64,000 nucleotides of DNA from Bdellovibrionaceae bacterium UBA2339 (GTDB lineage: Bacteria > Bdellovibrionota > Bdellovibrionia > Bdellovibrionales > JAMPXM01): assembly GCA_002344785.1 (NCBI GenBank), contig DDUL01000060.1, positions 3,003 through 67,002 on the forward strand, read 5' to 3'. Position 1 is the first letter of the stretch. Each line of letters opens with the position of its first letter. Below the pieces are notes generated by a model. That model was given only the letters and a program-made list of their open reading frames with translations, was not told the DNA's origin and searched no databases. The position numbers and the translations under genes are program-made. Shown in pieces: positions 1 to 7,362 of the stretch.

Positions 1-32
1 CACCCATGTCTCCGGTATAGACCCCGGGCGAG

Positions 33-109
33 TGGTCGGGGAGACTGGATTCGAACCAGCGACCCTCTGCTCCCAAAGCAGATGCGCTACCAGGCTGCGC
101 CACTCCCCG
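33..109 (-). tRNA. tRNA-Pro (anticodon UGG), CCA encoded
   Basis: Read on the minus strand, the segment folds as a cloverleaf. The acceptor CGGGGAG pairs with CTCCCCG, followed by discriminator A and an encoded CCA. The anticodon stem TCTGC/GCAGA encloses the loop TTTGGGA, which gives anticodon TGG and reads proline codons. The T-loop is the canonical GTTCGAATC. No partner tRNA is visible before the window edge. Confidence 0.95.
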
Positions 110-736
110 AAATTTCCAACGATCAAGTGTGGATGAAGCCAAGAATACACACTGAATTCTGAAATTCATCTTCTTCCGCGGCGAATTAAGCGCGCAGAAA
201 AAGATTGCTTTAACAAAATGATGCTTCCTACCATGACCCTGAACAGAGGTTGAAGTCTAGGTCGAGTGCGAGGGCGTGAAGACGTCCAGCATGAAGACTC
301 TGAGGGAGATCGGGGTTCAAGCAGCACAGGATGAGCTGCGAGGCCAGGAGGCCTTGGACTAAACAGGTGAAGTGGGGCTCGAGTCATTCAGGCCTTACGG
401 AACTTGAGAGTGCAATGCAGAGGAGCTGTACGAAAGGCCAGAAGGGCTTTGTGATGGGAACGAAAGGCTGAACCGTTGGGAGGGAGGCGTCCTCCGCGAA
501 ATCTGCCAATCGGACTTTGATGTCAGGATCGATTGAGTGTTCGAGAGTTTGTTCTCGCGGGGGCTCAACCGGAAGTGATCGAAGAGTGCGAGATCGGTGA
601 ATTCGCGAAGTGTGCCGAGGTCAGGGCGGTTCAACGCAAAGTTCGAAAAGGTTTAAGAGTTAGGGTTCAGGTTCGGGTTAACAACAGTAGGTTCATCTTA
701 GGAAGTTCAACAATGACGTTTCAAAGGAGTAATCAG
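110..736. other. 627-bp region without a supported gene
   Basis: Between tRNA-Pro and the porin-like gene I see no reading frame with a ribosome binding site or recognisable protein. The only frames are short, Arg/Ser-rich minus-strand ones. The last 80 bases contain short imperfect repeats of AGGTTC/GGGTTA (about 660-682) and probably belong to the leader and promoter of the outer-membrane protein gene, but I could not place a convincing -10/-35 pair. Confidence 0.5.
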
Positions 737-2038
737 ATGAAGCGTTTTGCTCTTATCGCGGGTGCGCTCGCGATCTCTTCGGTCGCTGCTGCTAGCGACA
801 CAGAATTCAAACACGATGGCGAATTCCGCGTTCGCTATTACAACGACATGACCCCCTCGGGCGTAAAAGAGAAGCCGCTTAACCGCGCTGACTCTGAAGG
901 CCGATTCAAGGTGGGCATGACAGCTCGCAAAGGCGAGAAGCTCCAGGCACGCCTGGGTCTCTTGCACGGAACGATCTTCGGTAACGACAAGCGCGCGTCG
1001 ACTTCAGTTGCCGGCACGGGCTACAACACCAACTCAACAGACAACATTCTGTTGGTGAACGAAGCTTACGGCTGGTGGAAAGCTTCGGACGCGTTGGCGT
1101 TGAAAGTCGGTCGCTTCCACGTGAACATCGCTGATGGCGCTGTTTTCTCGTCGGACGACTGGTTGGTTGTGCCGCACACGCATGAAGGTCTTCAGGCATC
1201 TTATGAAATGGATGCGATGAACTTGAACTTCTACGCGATCAAGTATCTCGACAACAACACGAACGCAGGTAACCCGGACTCTGACCCTGAGGTTAACAAC
1301 TACATCCTGTCGCTCGATTTCAAAAACCTGCCGGAAGCTCTTAAAACAGCTAACCTGCATGTCTTGAATGTGAAGCGCCAAGAGACTGCTGCGTACGGCT
1401 TGTCGGACGCTATGCACGTTGGCCTCACAGTTGGCGGCGATGTTTCGAATGTGATGTACAACTTCACAATGGCGATGCAGTCGGGTTCGATCAACAAGAC
1501 TGCTGCTGCTGATCAGAAGTTGGCAGGCAACATGTTCGACTTGATGGTTGGCTACAGCATGCCGGAAACTATGGGCCTCAAAGTGTGGGCGAACTACCAC
1601 ATGGACTCTGGCGACGACCAGGCGGGCGACGACAAGACAGAGACTTATCAGTCGCTGTACTACGACAGCCATAAGTACGCTGGTCTGATGGACATCATCG
1701 GTTGGGGCAACCTGACACAGATGTCGGTCGGTGCTGACGTGATGCCGTCGGAAGACATGACTGCTGGTGTGGCGTTGCACATGTTCTCGAAAACAAAAGA
1801 GAACGCTGCGACTACAACTGGCACACGTCCGAACGGTCAGGCGATCACTGGCGCTTTGGCAGCTAAGAAAGACCTCGGTATGGAACTCGATGTTTATGCT
1901 TCGAAGAAGTATGACTCGAACTTCTCGATCGATGCTCACCTTGGCGCATTCATGCCTGGCGCGGCTTTCAAAGACGCGACTGTGAAGAAGGAAGCGACGA
2001 TCATGCAAGCCATGGTCATGGGCAAAATGAGCTTCTAA
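737..2038 (+). CDS. Outer-membrane beta-barrel (porin-like) protein
   Basis: This 433-aa protein starts with a clear signal peptide (MKRFALIAGALAISSVAAAS). It then shows many alternating amphipathic strands rich in Tyr, Asn, Asp and Gly ('FRVRYYND', 'ALALKVGRFHVNIADGAVFSSDDW'), and ends in Phe, the usual C-terminal barrel-insertion signal. ATG 737 is chosen because AAAGGAGT lies 9 bases upstream and the signal peptide begins exactly there; the frame is open to 533 but the extension has no signal. The pattern recalls alginate-export/carbohydrate porin barrels, but the substrate is unknown. It stands alone, followed by a strong terminator, as expected for an abundant surface protein. Confidence 0.85.
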   Translation: MKRFALIAGALAISSVAAASDTEFKHDGEFRVRYYNDMTPSGVKEKPLNRADSEGRFKVGMTARKGEKLQARLGLLHGTIFGNDKRASTSVAGTGYNTNSTDNILLVNEAYGWWKASDALALKVGRFHVNIADGAVFSSDDWLVVPHTHEGLQASYEMDAMNLNFYAIKYLDNNTNAGNPDSDPEVNNYILSLDFKNLPEALKTANLHVLNVKRQETAAYGLSDAMHVGLTVGGDVSNVMYNFTMAMQSGSINKTAAADQKLAGNMFDLMVGYSMPETMGLKVWANYHMDSGDDQAGDDKTETYQSLYYDSHKYAGLMDIIGWGNLTQMSVGADVMPSEDMTAGVALHMFSKTKENAATTTGTRPNGQAITGALAAKKDLGMELDVYASKKYDSNFSIDAHLGAFMPGAAFKDATVKKEATIMQAMVMGKMSF

Positions 2039-2073
2039 TCGAAGCTCGGGCTCATACGACTTAGGTCGTGATG

Positions 2074-2109
2074 ACGGGTCAGTCGAAAGACTGGCCCGTT
2101 TTCTTTTTT
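2074..2109 (+). terminator. Rho-independent terminator of the porin-like gene
   Basis: ACGGGTCAGTC, loop GAAA, then GACTGGCCCGT (one G/C offset in the stem), followed by TTTTCTTTTTT. It lies 35 bases after the stop codon. Confidence 0.9.
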
Positions 2110-2164
2110 GGGGGCTACTGCTGGATTGCCTCAATCTGGGACATGGATTTGCCGATGCGAAGTC

Positions 2165-2689
2165 GTGCAAAGGCTATGGAGAGCTCTCCTGTTATCCGTT
2201 CTGTTGTGTTTGGACTTCGGCCACGCTGGAGCCAAAGAGACACGTTTGCCCTTGGCCAGAGAGATTCGAGATCCGCTGCAAAACGTCCTGATCGTCAACG
2301 AAAGCATTCAAGTCGCTCTGATCAAGCAAGATGAAGAAGCTTTGGAGTTGGCGCTCCGCGATTTCGAGGTCGCGGTTCGAAACGCCATCGCGGCCTCTCG
2401 ACCAGTCATGAAGCCTCATGATCGGTCGCATTTCGTGAAGTTGCTTTCGCCACTGCTTGAGACTTGCGTAGGCATACGGTCGTCGGGCTTAGCGGAGAGG
2501 CGGGAGCTTTTGGGGCAGCTGCTCAATGGTGTCTCAAATATCGTCAGGATTTATCGCGTTGATCCTCGCTTTCGAGTATATTTTTGTCCGAAGGATCGGC
2601 TGACCTGGGTGCAGTTGCGCAGTCGCGGTGAGCATCCATTGTCGAACTCGTCAAATTCAGAGCGCAGCTGCGCCTTGCGTGCACCTTAA
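2165..2689 (+). CDS. Putative secreted protein of unknown function
   Basis: This is a 174-aa product if the GTG at 2165 is used. That start gives an N-terminal signal-like segment (VQRLWRALLLSVLLCLDFGHAGA) followed by a charged, helical region and a C-terminal 'FCPKDRLTWVQ' motif. Two Cys, in 'ETCVGIR' and 'YFCPKD', could form a disulphide. The longer frame begins at a TTG inside the T-tract of the preceding terminator and is unlikely. No good ribosome binding site precedes the GTG, so the start is uncertain. I do not recognise the family. Confidence 0.55.
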   Translation: MQRLWRALLLSVLLCLDFGHAGAKETRLPLAREIRDPLQNVLIVNESIQVALIKQDEEALELALRDFEVAVRNAIAASRPVMKPHDRSHFVKLLSPLLETCVGIRSSGLAERRELLGQLLNGVSNIVRIYRVDPRFRVYFCPKDRLTWVQLRSRGEHPLSNSSNSERSCALRAP

Positions 2690-2747
2690 GAATTGGGCCG
2701 CAAAGTATTGGACCGCGAAGAATTGGGCCGCAAAGAATTGGACCTAT
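2688..2747. repeat. Four 15-bp tandem repeats with AATTGG core
   Basis: Four consecutive 15-mers run AAGAATTGGGCCGCA, AAGTATTGGACCGCG, AAGAATTGGGCCGCA, AAGAATTGGACCTAT. The array starts at the stop codon of the upstream gene and ends 28 bases before the next start. The unit is a multiple of 3. Related arrays occur at 34606-34650 and 63046-63096. Confidence 0.9.
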
Positions 2748-2775
2748 GAGTTCGTAGATCCTTTGGGGGCTGAGA

Positions 2776-3393
2776 GTGAATCTCGAAGAATTAATTCGGC
2801 GATCGCCGAAGCCATTGGTCGCGTTTGTCGTGCTGACATTGGGATTGATCTTCATGGTGTTGTTCAACCCACCGCGAACAGCTTGCGATAAGCAATTTGA
2901 TTACTTTGTAGAGTCGCAGGTTGGCTTCTTGACGCCTGAAAAAGGCAGCAAGCAAGTTAAGCCGATTTTTGGTCAGGTCTATTCGAACTGCAAAGAGGGC
3001 AACAGCCCAGGGGCTTGTTTCGATTTGTTTCTCGGCGTTGGCAAAATGCTCGATGAGTTGGAGCGCTTCCCGAGAGAGTGCTCGTCTGTCGTCGCGGGTC
3101 AGAGCTTGGTGCGCCAGCATCTTGTGGCAAGTTTGGATTTGATGGTGAAGTTGGCGTGGGGGGCTGAAGCGATTCCAACAGGAATGACCGGCAAGCACTC
3201 TTGGTTTGATGCATCTGACTTTAGATTGTTTTGTCGAACCAAGGCGATGTTCACCCGACTCTATGGCGAGGAATCGCTGAAGGCTTTTCGCGAAAAGTTG
3301 TATTTGGAGTTGCCGGGTGCGGTCGATATGTCGCGCGAAGCGATTTGGTCGCGAAGTATTTTTTCTTCCAATTGCCAGCCTGGGGCCATCTAG
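2776..3393 (+). CDS. Single-pass membrane-anchored hypothetical protein
   Basis: This 205-aa protein starts at GTG 2776, with a purine-rich GGGGGCTGAGA upstream. A basic N-terminus (NLEELIRRSPKP) precedes one transmembrane helix (about residues 14-31, LVAFVVLTLGLIFMVLF). The rest is a soluble, probably periplasmic domain with several Cys (in 'TACDKQ', 'SNCKEG', 'GACFDLF', 'RECSSV', 'LFCRTK', 'SNCQPG') that could form disulphides. The tandem repeat array sits in its upstream region. I do not recognise the family. Confidence 0.7.
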   Translation: MNLEELIRRSPKPLVAFVVLTLGLIFMVLFNPPRTACDKQFDYFVESQVGFLTPEKGSKQVKPIFGQVYSNCKEGNSPGACFDLFLGVGKMLDELERFPRECSSVVAGQSLVRQHLVASLDLMVKLAWGAEAIPTGMTGKHSWFDASDFRLFCRTKAMFTRLYGEESLKAFREKLYLELPGAVDMSREAIWSRSIFSSNCQPGAI

Positions 3394-3870
3394 GAGCTGG
3401 CACACTTGAGTGGTTGTGGGCGATGAGGGGGAGGCGTGATTCTTACGTCTCGCTGATGGCTCATCGCCGTTGGAATCTGGATGTAATTAAAAGGGAATGA
3501 GTCGAACAGCGGTGAGGCGGGGCCCCCATGTCGTCTGAGTCCAAATGAGCTTGAGGCGAAAACTGGGCTCTTGGCGATTTTGAACGCAGTTCGGGGGTAG
3601 GTGGGGGGAGGATTTGGACTCAGCACGCCAATGGCGGGGATTGAGTCCAAAGAGCTGGAGTTGCTTTTGGGTGAGATCGTTGAGCATTGTGGGCCTCCTT
3701 GGGTTTGGTTTCCCCGAAGGATGTTGCAAGGCGGATGGCTTGAACTGGGCGTCGTGATATTAGGGACTTAGCTTTGGTAATGCGTTGCTGTGTCCGGAGC
3801 TTGAGTTCAGCGTCCGAGACTCAATACGTGGCGGACACGGTATGGGCATACATGACTGGGGAGGTTTTCA
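3394..3870. other. Mostly non-coding 477-bp interval with one possible small gene
   Basis: Apart from the small minus-strand frame at 3487-3687, I see no supported coding sequence. Plus-strand frames here lack ribosome binding sites. Confidence 0.45.
3487..3687 (-). CDS. Possible 66-aa small protein
   Basis: An ATG at 3687 (reverse strand) is preceded by AAGGAGG at ideal spacing (CCCACA between), one of the best ribosome binding sites in this stretch. The product begins MLNDLTQKQLQLFGLNPRHW and has a basic, Pro/Trp-containing remainder without signal or membrane segment. The good initiation site is the only real evidence. Composition is otherwise compatible with chance, and no homologue is recognised. 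Confidence 0.4.
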   Translation of the reverse strand: MLNDLTQKQLQLFGLNPRHWRAESKSSPHLPPNCVQNRQEPSFRLKLIWTQTTWGPRLTAVRLIPF

Positions 3871-4317
3871 GTGCTCGGCTATTCCATGAGCTACCGTACG
3901 GCCATCATTTGGCAGATGGCGGCGGCGATCTTGGCGGCTGTCATTTTTCCGAGTGGAATCTTTGAGCGCCGATGGGCGGGGGTGATTGCGGGGGCAGGAT
4001 TTGTCTTGGTCTCCGCAGCGATTGCTGGGGTGGCTTGGAGGGGGCTTCTGGGGCGCGAGCGGCGCGTGGATCCCGCTGTCGGTTTGGGCGCATTGGGTGT
4101 GTTGTTTGGGATTTCCCTTCCAATGCTGGGGCAGCGATTACTCAATTGGAATGAAGGCTTCACTGAGCTCAGGATTTGGGGCCTAGAAGGCCCTCAGTTT
4201 CATCGATTGGCGACTTGGGGGTACTTGGGGTGGATGCTGCTTGTGGGAGCCCAGTGGGCTCGAGAGAGCTTGCGGTATCGGCGCACGCAGGGGCGCGGTG
4301 GCGAACCGAAGGTATAA
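3871..4317 (+). CDS. Four-TM inner-membrane protein, unknown function
   Basis: This 148-aa protein starts at GTG 3871 with GGGAGG 7 bases upstream. Four hydrophobic segments are visible: about 12-30 (IIWQMAAAILAAVIFPSGIF), 35-57, 70-86 (GLGALGVLFGISLPML) and 112-128 (TWGYLGWMLLVGAQW), ending in a basic tail. There is no recognisable catalytic motif. It is followed immediately by a bidirectional terminator shared with rpsR. Confidence 0.65.
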   Translation: MLGYSMSYRTAIIWQMAAAILAAVIFPSGIFERRWAGVIAGAGFVLVSAAIAGVAWRGLLGRERRVDPAVGLGALGVLFGISLPMLGQRLLNWNEGFTELRIWGLEGPQFHRLATWGYLGWMLLVGAQWARESLRYRRTQGRGGEPKV

Positions 4318-4346
4318 AAAAGCCAGCTCCTGACGGGGCTGGCTTT
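4316..4346. terminator. Bidirectional terminator between the 4-TM gene and rpsR
   Basis: The stem AAGCCAGC/GCTGGCTT encloses the loop TCCTGACGGG. The A-run before it gives a six-U tail when read on the minus strand, so it is strongest as the rpsR terminator. On the plus strand the tail (TTTGTATT) is weaker. Confidence 0.85.
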
Positions 4347-4376
4347 GTATTGGCCGAAGCCTAGGTGCGAGCTGGA

Positions 4377-4646
4377 TTACAAGCTGAAGGGCTTGGGTGA
4401 AATGCCTTCGGGGCGCTCTTGAAAGTCATAGGCTTCGTTGCCCAAGGGCAGGAGGCCGAGATTACGCGCTTTCTTTACAGCTGCGGCGACCCGCTTTTGC
4501 TGCGCCAAAGAGAGCTTGCTGATTCGCGCGGGAGTGATCTTTCCGCCTTCAGAGATGAAGCGTCCCAGAGTTTGGGCATCTTTGTAGTCAAAGAAGTAGT
4601 CGCCGGGAAATTCGGGGCGGTATTTTGATCGAACTGTCTTTTTCAT
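4377..4646 (-). CDS. rpsR: 30S ribosomal protein bS18
   Basis: This 89-aa protein matches bS18 in length and core: 'YFDYKDAQTLGRFISEGGKITPARISKLSLAQQKRVAAAVKKARNLGLLP' corresponds to the conserved Y(I/F)DYKD...L..Fi.e.GKI.PrRitg....qR.l..AIKRAR..aLLP pattern. bS18 binds the small-subunit platform as a partner of bS6. In many bacteria rpsR follows rpsF; here it stands alone on the minus strand, divergent from rpmB-rplX. Confidence 0.95.
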   Translation of the reverse strand: MKKTVRSKYRPEFPGDYFFDYKDAQTLGRFISEGGKITPARISKLSLAQQKRVAAAVKKARNLGLLPLGNEAYDFQERPEGISPKPFSL

Positions 4647-4783
4647 AAAACTCTCTCATTCTTGTCTGAGGGGTGAGTTCTGTTGCCTCATTGAATCCCT
4701 CGAAGTGAATGTTCCGATGCTCGTCTTTTTGTAGGCTTCTTAAAGTCGTGTTTCCTTACGCGGTTCTTTAAGTGACCCACTTT

Positions 4784-4833
4784 ATGCGCTTCACGCTCTA
4801 CGTTTTTTGCCGAGCCGAAGGCCTGAAGCGCAT
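4784..4833. promoter_or_regulatory. 10-bp perfect inverted repeat between divergent ribosomal genes
   Basis: ATGCGCTTCA (4784-4793) and its exact complement TGAAGCGCAT (4824-4833) are separated by 30 bases that include a T6 run. The element lies between rpsR and rpmB, roughly 95-145 bases upstream of the rpmB start. It could be an RNA leader hairpin (L28 or S18 autoregulation) or a DNA operator; the sequence alone does not decide. Confidence 0.5.
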
Positions 4834-4927
4834 GCAAAAGAGGCGACAACATACCTGAATTTGCAGTTGCCAACAAGACCGAAATTTCATATTCCTACCC
4901 CTTCTCGGAAGCCGGAGGGTTGAAACC

Positions 4928-5221
4928 ATGGCCATGTGTGAATTAACGGGAAAGCGTCCGGTTGTGAAAAACCTGGTCAGCCACTCGAACATTAAAACGA
5001 AGCGTGTCGTGCAGCCGAACGTGCAAAAGCGTCGCCTGTTTAGCCAAGCATTGGGTGAACTTGTCACCTTGCGTGTGGCGACGAGCGCGATCCGCTCGAT
5101 GGAGCATGTGGGCGGTTTGGACCGCTTCATTCTCCGCCAAGATGAGACTCTTTTGTCTCCTCGCGCGAAGACAGTTCGCAAAAACATCGTGAAAAAACTC
5201 ACGCAGGCGAAGAAGGGTTGA
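4928..5221 (+). CDS. rpmB: 50S ribosomal protein bL28
   Basis: This 97-aa protein begins MAMCELTGKRPVVKNLVSHSN, the standard bL28 N-terminus (C-x-x-T-G-K-r-p...g-n-x-v-S-H-s-n), with 'VQPNVQKRRL' in place of the usual 'r.PNl+++r'. It lacks the second CXXC pair of zinc-binding L28 forms. GGAGGG lies 7 bases before ATG 4928. It is co-transcribed with rplX 3 bases downstream rather than with rpmG. Confidence 0.95.
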   Translation: MAMCELTGKRPVVKNLVSHSNIKTKRVVQPNVQKRRLFSQALGELVTLRVATSAIRSMEHVGGLDRFILRQDETLLSPRAKTVRKNIVKKLTQAKKG

Positions 5222-5224
5222 GCC

Positions 5225-5485
5225 ATGAAACTCAAGATTAAAAAAGGCTCGACGGTGGAAGTGATCACCGGCTCGGATAAGGGCAAGCGCGGTACGGTAT
5301 TGGAAGTGAAGCCGGAGACCATGCAGATTAAAGTGCAGGGTGTGCGCGTGCAGACTCGCCACTCTAAGAAAGATGGCCGCACAACTGCAGAAGGCTTCTT
5401 GCACTACTCGAACGTGAAGCTGGTGGAAGCTGCGGCGAAGGCCAAGGCGACAAAGAAGGCCTCTTCTAAATCGAAGACGGCGTGA
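5225..5485 (+). CDS. rplX: 50S ribosomal protein uL24 (KOW protein), outside the spc operon
   Basis: This 86-aa protein has the uL24 KOW core: 'KIKKGSTVEVITGSDKGKRGTVLEVKP' followed by 'KVQGVRVQTRHSK'. It has a short Lys/Ala/Ser-rich C-terminal tail in place of the usual 'H.SNV.l..p..g...RvG' extension, although 'HYSNVKLVEAA' is visible. uL24 is an assembly initiator of the 50S subunit and normally lies between rplN and rplE. Here it pairs with rpmB, so it is either relocated or a second copy. Confidence 0.85.
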   Translation: MKLKIKKGSTVEVITGSDKGKRGTVLEVKPETMQIKVQGVRVQTRHSKKDGRTTAEGFLHYSNVKLVEAAAKAKATKKASSKSKTA

Positions 5486-5544
5486 GGGCTTCGGGGCCGT
5501 TCGCAACGGAATGGAGCCGAGACTGAGGAAGCCAATAGGGAATT

Positions 5545-5577
5545 TAAAAGGGAGGCGCAGGCCTCCCTTTTCTTTTA
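5545..5577 (+). terminator. Terminator of rpmB-rplX
   Basis: AAAAGGGAGGC, loop GCA, GGCCTCCCTTTTCTTTT: a strong GC stem flanked by A- and T-runs, about 60 bases after the rplX stop. Confidence 0.9.
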
Positions 5578-5670
5578 CTTATGCGGTGAAGCGAGGAGTG
5601 AAAGGGCTTTGCTCGGATTGGACCTCCTGCGTTAATTGTTTTGTACAAAGTTGTAGCTCCGTGGTCCGTG

Positions 5671-5687
5671 CACTCTGAGTCAGAGTG
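5671..5687. promoter_or_regulatory. Perfect 17-bp dyad (operator-like)
   Basis: CACTCTGA-G-TCAGAGTG is an exact palindrome around a single G, 30 bases upstream of the start of the next gene. Its position and symmetry suit a dimeric repressor or activator site at the head of the 5.7-10.2 kb gene run. It could also be a short leader hairpin. Confidence 0.45.
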
Positions 5688-5717
5688 GTGAAATCAAAGT
5701 CTCGGGAGGAATACAGG

Positions 5718-6125
5718 ATGCGAGTTTTATTGCTGGTGTTGAGTTTCGTCGTGGGCGTTTTTGGGATTGATGCGTTGGCCTCGGTGGAGAAGTCGCCAGC
5801 GGCCGCGCAGGCGGCGGCGGTGCAAGTGGCGACGGCTCAGGGCGAAGCTTTGAAGGAGGCCGGTGAACTCAAGACCGTCACGATTTGCCGTCCGCCAACA
5901 GGTAAAGGGGCGCGGACATTGAAGGTGTATCGTCGCGATGATCAAGGATGTCGGGCGACGTATACGAAATTGGGTCAAGAGCAGAGCGTGGGTGAGAATC
6001 GCGCTGTCGAACAGTGTGAATCGGTGCTTGCGGGCATTCGCAAAAATCTTGAGGCGGCAAACTGGAGCTGTCGAGGGCCGAAGGATGTGGCGACGATTCA
6101 GAGCTCAGAAAGCCAAGTGCAGTGA
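5718..6125 (+). CDS. Small secreted protein, unknown function
   Basis: This 135-aa protein starts at ATG 5718 with GGGAGGAA upstream. The signal peptide (MRVLLLVLSFVVGVFGIDALA) is followed by an Ala-rich linker and a compact Cys-containing domain: 'VTICRPP', 'DQGCRATYT', 'AVEQCESVL', 'NWSCRGP'. The four Cys suggest two disulphides in the periplasm. Its stop overlaps the GTG of the next gene by 4 bases (GTGA), so the two are translationally coupled. Family not recognised. Confidence 0.75.
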   Translation: MRVLLLVLSFVVGVFGIDALASVEKSPAAAQAAAVQVATAQGEALKEAGELKTVTICRPPTGKGARTLKVYRRDDQGCRATYTKLGQEQSVGENRAVEQCESVLAGIRKNLEAANWSCRGPKDVATIQSSESQVQ

Positions 6126-6982
6126 GTGAGGGTCAAATGGAGGCTCGCTTGCGCGTGGCGCTCGTGCAGCTGACCTCGAACAATCATACTTCTGAAAATG
6201 AGGCGATGATTCGTTCGGCATTGCGAACTGTTGAAGCCGGTTTCGGCGGGGCGGGCGCGGAGTTGGTCGTTTTTCCTGAGAACGTTTGGTTCATGCGCTT
6301 GGGCGACGACGAGAAAATTCCGCACTTCGATTTGAACTCGAGCTTTGCTCGGGAGCTTTCTGAGTGGTCGGCGCGAACGGGAGCGGCGATCATCTTGGGG
6401 TCTGTGCCGATTCTGGGATCTGCCTCGGCGGATCGACCACAGAGTGCACAAGTCGCCATTGAGCCCGGTGTACCGCCGCGTGTGGTGTATACGAAGATTC
6501 ATTTGTTTGATGTAGATGTGGCGGGGAGCCGACCTGTTCGCGAGAGCGATCATCTCGCGTCGGGTGGTCCGGCTTATGTTTGGAATTGGAAGGGTTGGAA
6601 GTTTGGCTGCGCGATTTGTTATGATGTGCGCTTTGCGGAATTGTTTTCGATTTATGCTCGAGCCGAAGTCGATGCGCTGTTTTTGCCGTCGGCGTTTTTG
6701 GTTCCGACGGGACGAGCCCATTGGGAAATCTTGGTGAGAGCCAGGGCGATTGAGTCGCAAAGTTATATGTTGGCGCCGGCGCAGTCGGGCGAGCATGGGG
6801 CTGGTCAGCGAAAGACTTATGGTCGCTCGTTGGCAGTTGATCCGTGGGGTCGAGTCTTGGCGGCGGGAGCTGCGGAGAAGACCGGTATGGAGATCTTAGA
6901 GATTGAACTGGTGAGGGACGAGATTCGGCGCGTGCGATCGCAAATTCCGATGCGTTCGCATCGACGATTGGGAGTGAATTGA
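6122..6982 (+). CDS. Carbon-nitrogen hydrolase (Nit1/omega-amidase-like)
   Basis: This 286-aa nitrilase-superfamily amidase has the full triad: Glu53 (FPENVW), Lys125 (YTKIHLFD) and Cys166 (GCAICYDVRF). 'KIHLFDVDV' and the C-terminal 'RKTYGRSLAVDPWGRVLA' (compare GhSmivdPwG.vla) place it near Nit1/Nit2-type enzymes, which hydrolyse deaminated glutathione or 2-oxo-amides, i.e. a cytoplasmic metabolite-repair role. GTG 6122 gives a 4-base overlap with the previous gene; ATG 6137 is an alternative. The exact substrate is inference. Confidence 0.9.
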   Translation: MSEGQMEARLRVALVQLTSNNHTSENEAMIRSALRTVEAGFGGAGAELVVFPENVWFMRLGDDEKIPHFDLNSSFARELSEWSARTGAAIILGSVPILGSASADRPQSAQVAIEPGVPPRVVYTKIHLFDVDVAGSRPVRESDHLASGGPAYVWNWKGWKFGCAICYDVRFAELFSIYARAEVDALFLPSAFLVPTGRAHWEILVRARAIESQSYMLAPAQSGEHGAGQRKTYGRSLAVDPWGRVLAAGAAEKTGMEILEIELVRDEIRRVRSQIPMRSHRRLGVN

Positions 6983-6984
6983 AT

Positions 6985-7353
6985 ATGCGTCAGAGATTCT
7001 TTAAGAGCCTGAGTTTTCGAGCGTTGCTGATGGGCGTGGCGACTTTGTTGGGAATGACAGCGTCGGCTGAGCCGACCAATTCTGAGATTCGCGAAATCAT
7101 TCCCCACGGTGAAGGTGAAACTCCAGCGCCTCAGCCGGTCGCGAAGCGACAGGTGGCGCAGGCGGCGAAAGCCGTTGCGACCCAGGGGCATGCGAACTCG
7201 AAGCGGGGGATGGAGTATCCGGGCGGACGCGATGAAGATGATTTGCGCGTGCAAGAAAAGATTGCGATCAGTCCGCGAAGTTTGGATGCGCGTGCGGTTG
7301 AAACTGTGACTTCGGAAAGCGAGGCTTCGGCCGAGCCTTCAGGACAAGATTAA
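6985..7353 (+). CDS. Secreted hypothetical protein
   Basis: This 122-aa protein starts at ATG 6985, preceded by GGGAGTG and only two bases after the nitrilase stop. It has a signal peptide (MRQRFFKSLSFRALLMGVATLLGMTASA), then a polar, Ala/Pro/Glu-rich and probably disordered chain without Cys. There is no recognisable domain. It sits between the amidase and ETF-QO in the same run. Confidence 0.65.
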   Translation: MRQRFFKSLSFRALLMGVATLLGMTASAEPTNSEIREIIPHGEGETPAPQPVAKRQVAQAAKAVATQGHANSKRGMEYPGGRDEDDLRVQEKIAISPRSLDARAVETVTSESEASAEPSGQD

Positions 7354-7362
7354 GGAGAGCGG

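Noticed and set aside
533..736. 68-codon N-terminal extension of the porin-like gene
   Set aside because: The signal peptide and the AAAGGAGT site both point to ATG 737; the extension is Arg/Val-rich and would bury the signal.
1034..2170. 378-codon minus-strand frame opposite the porin-like gene
   Set aside because: It is His/Arg/Ser-rich, has no ribosome binding site and lies entirely antisense to a clear outer-membrane protein.
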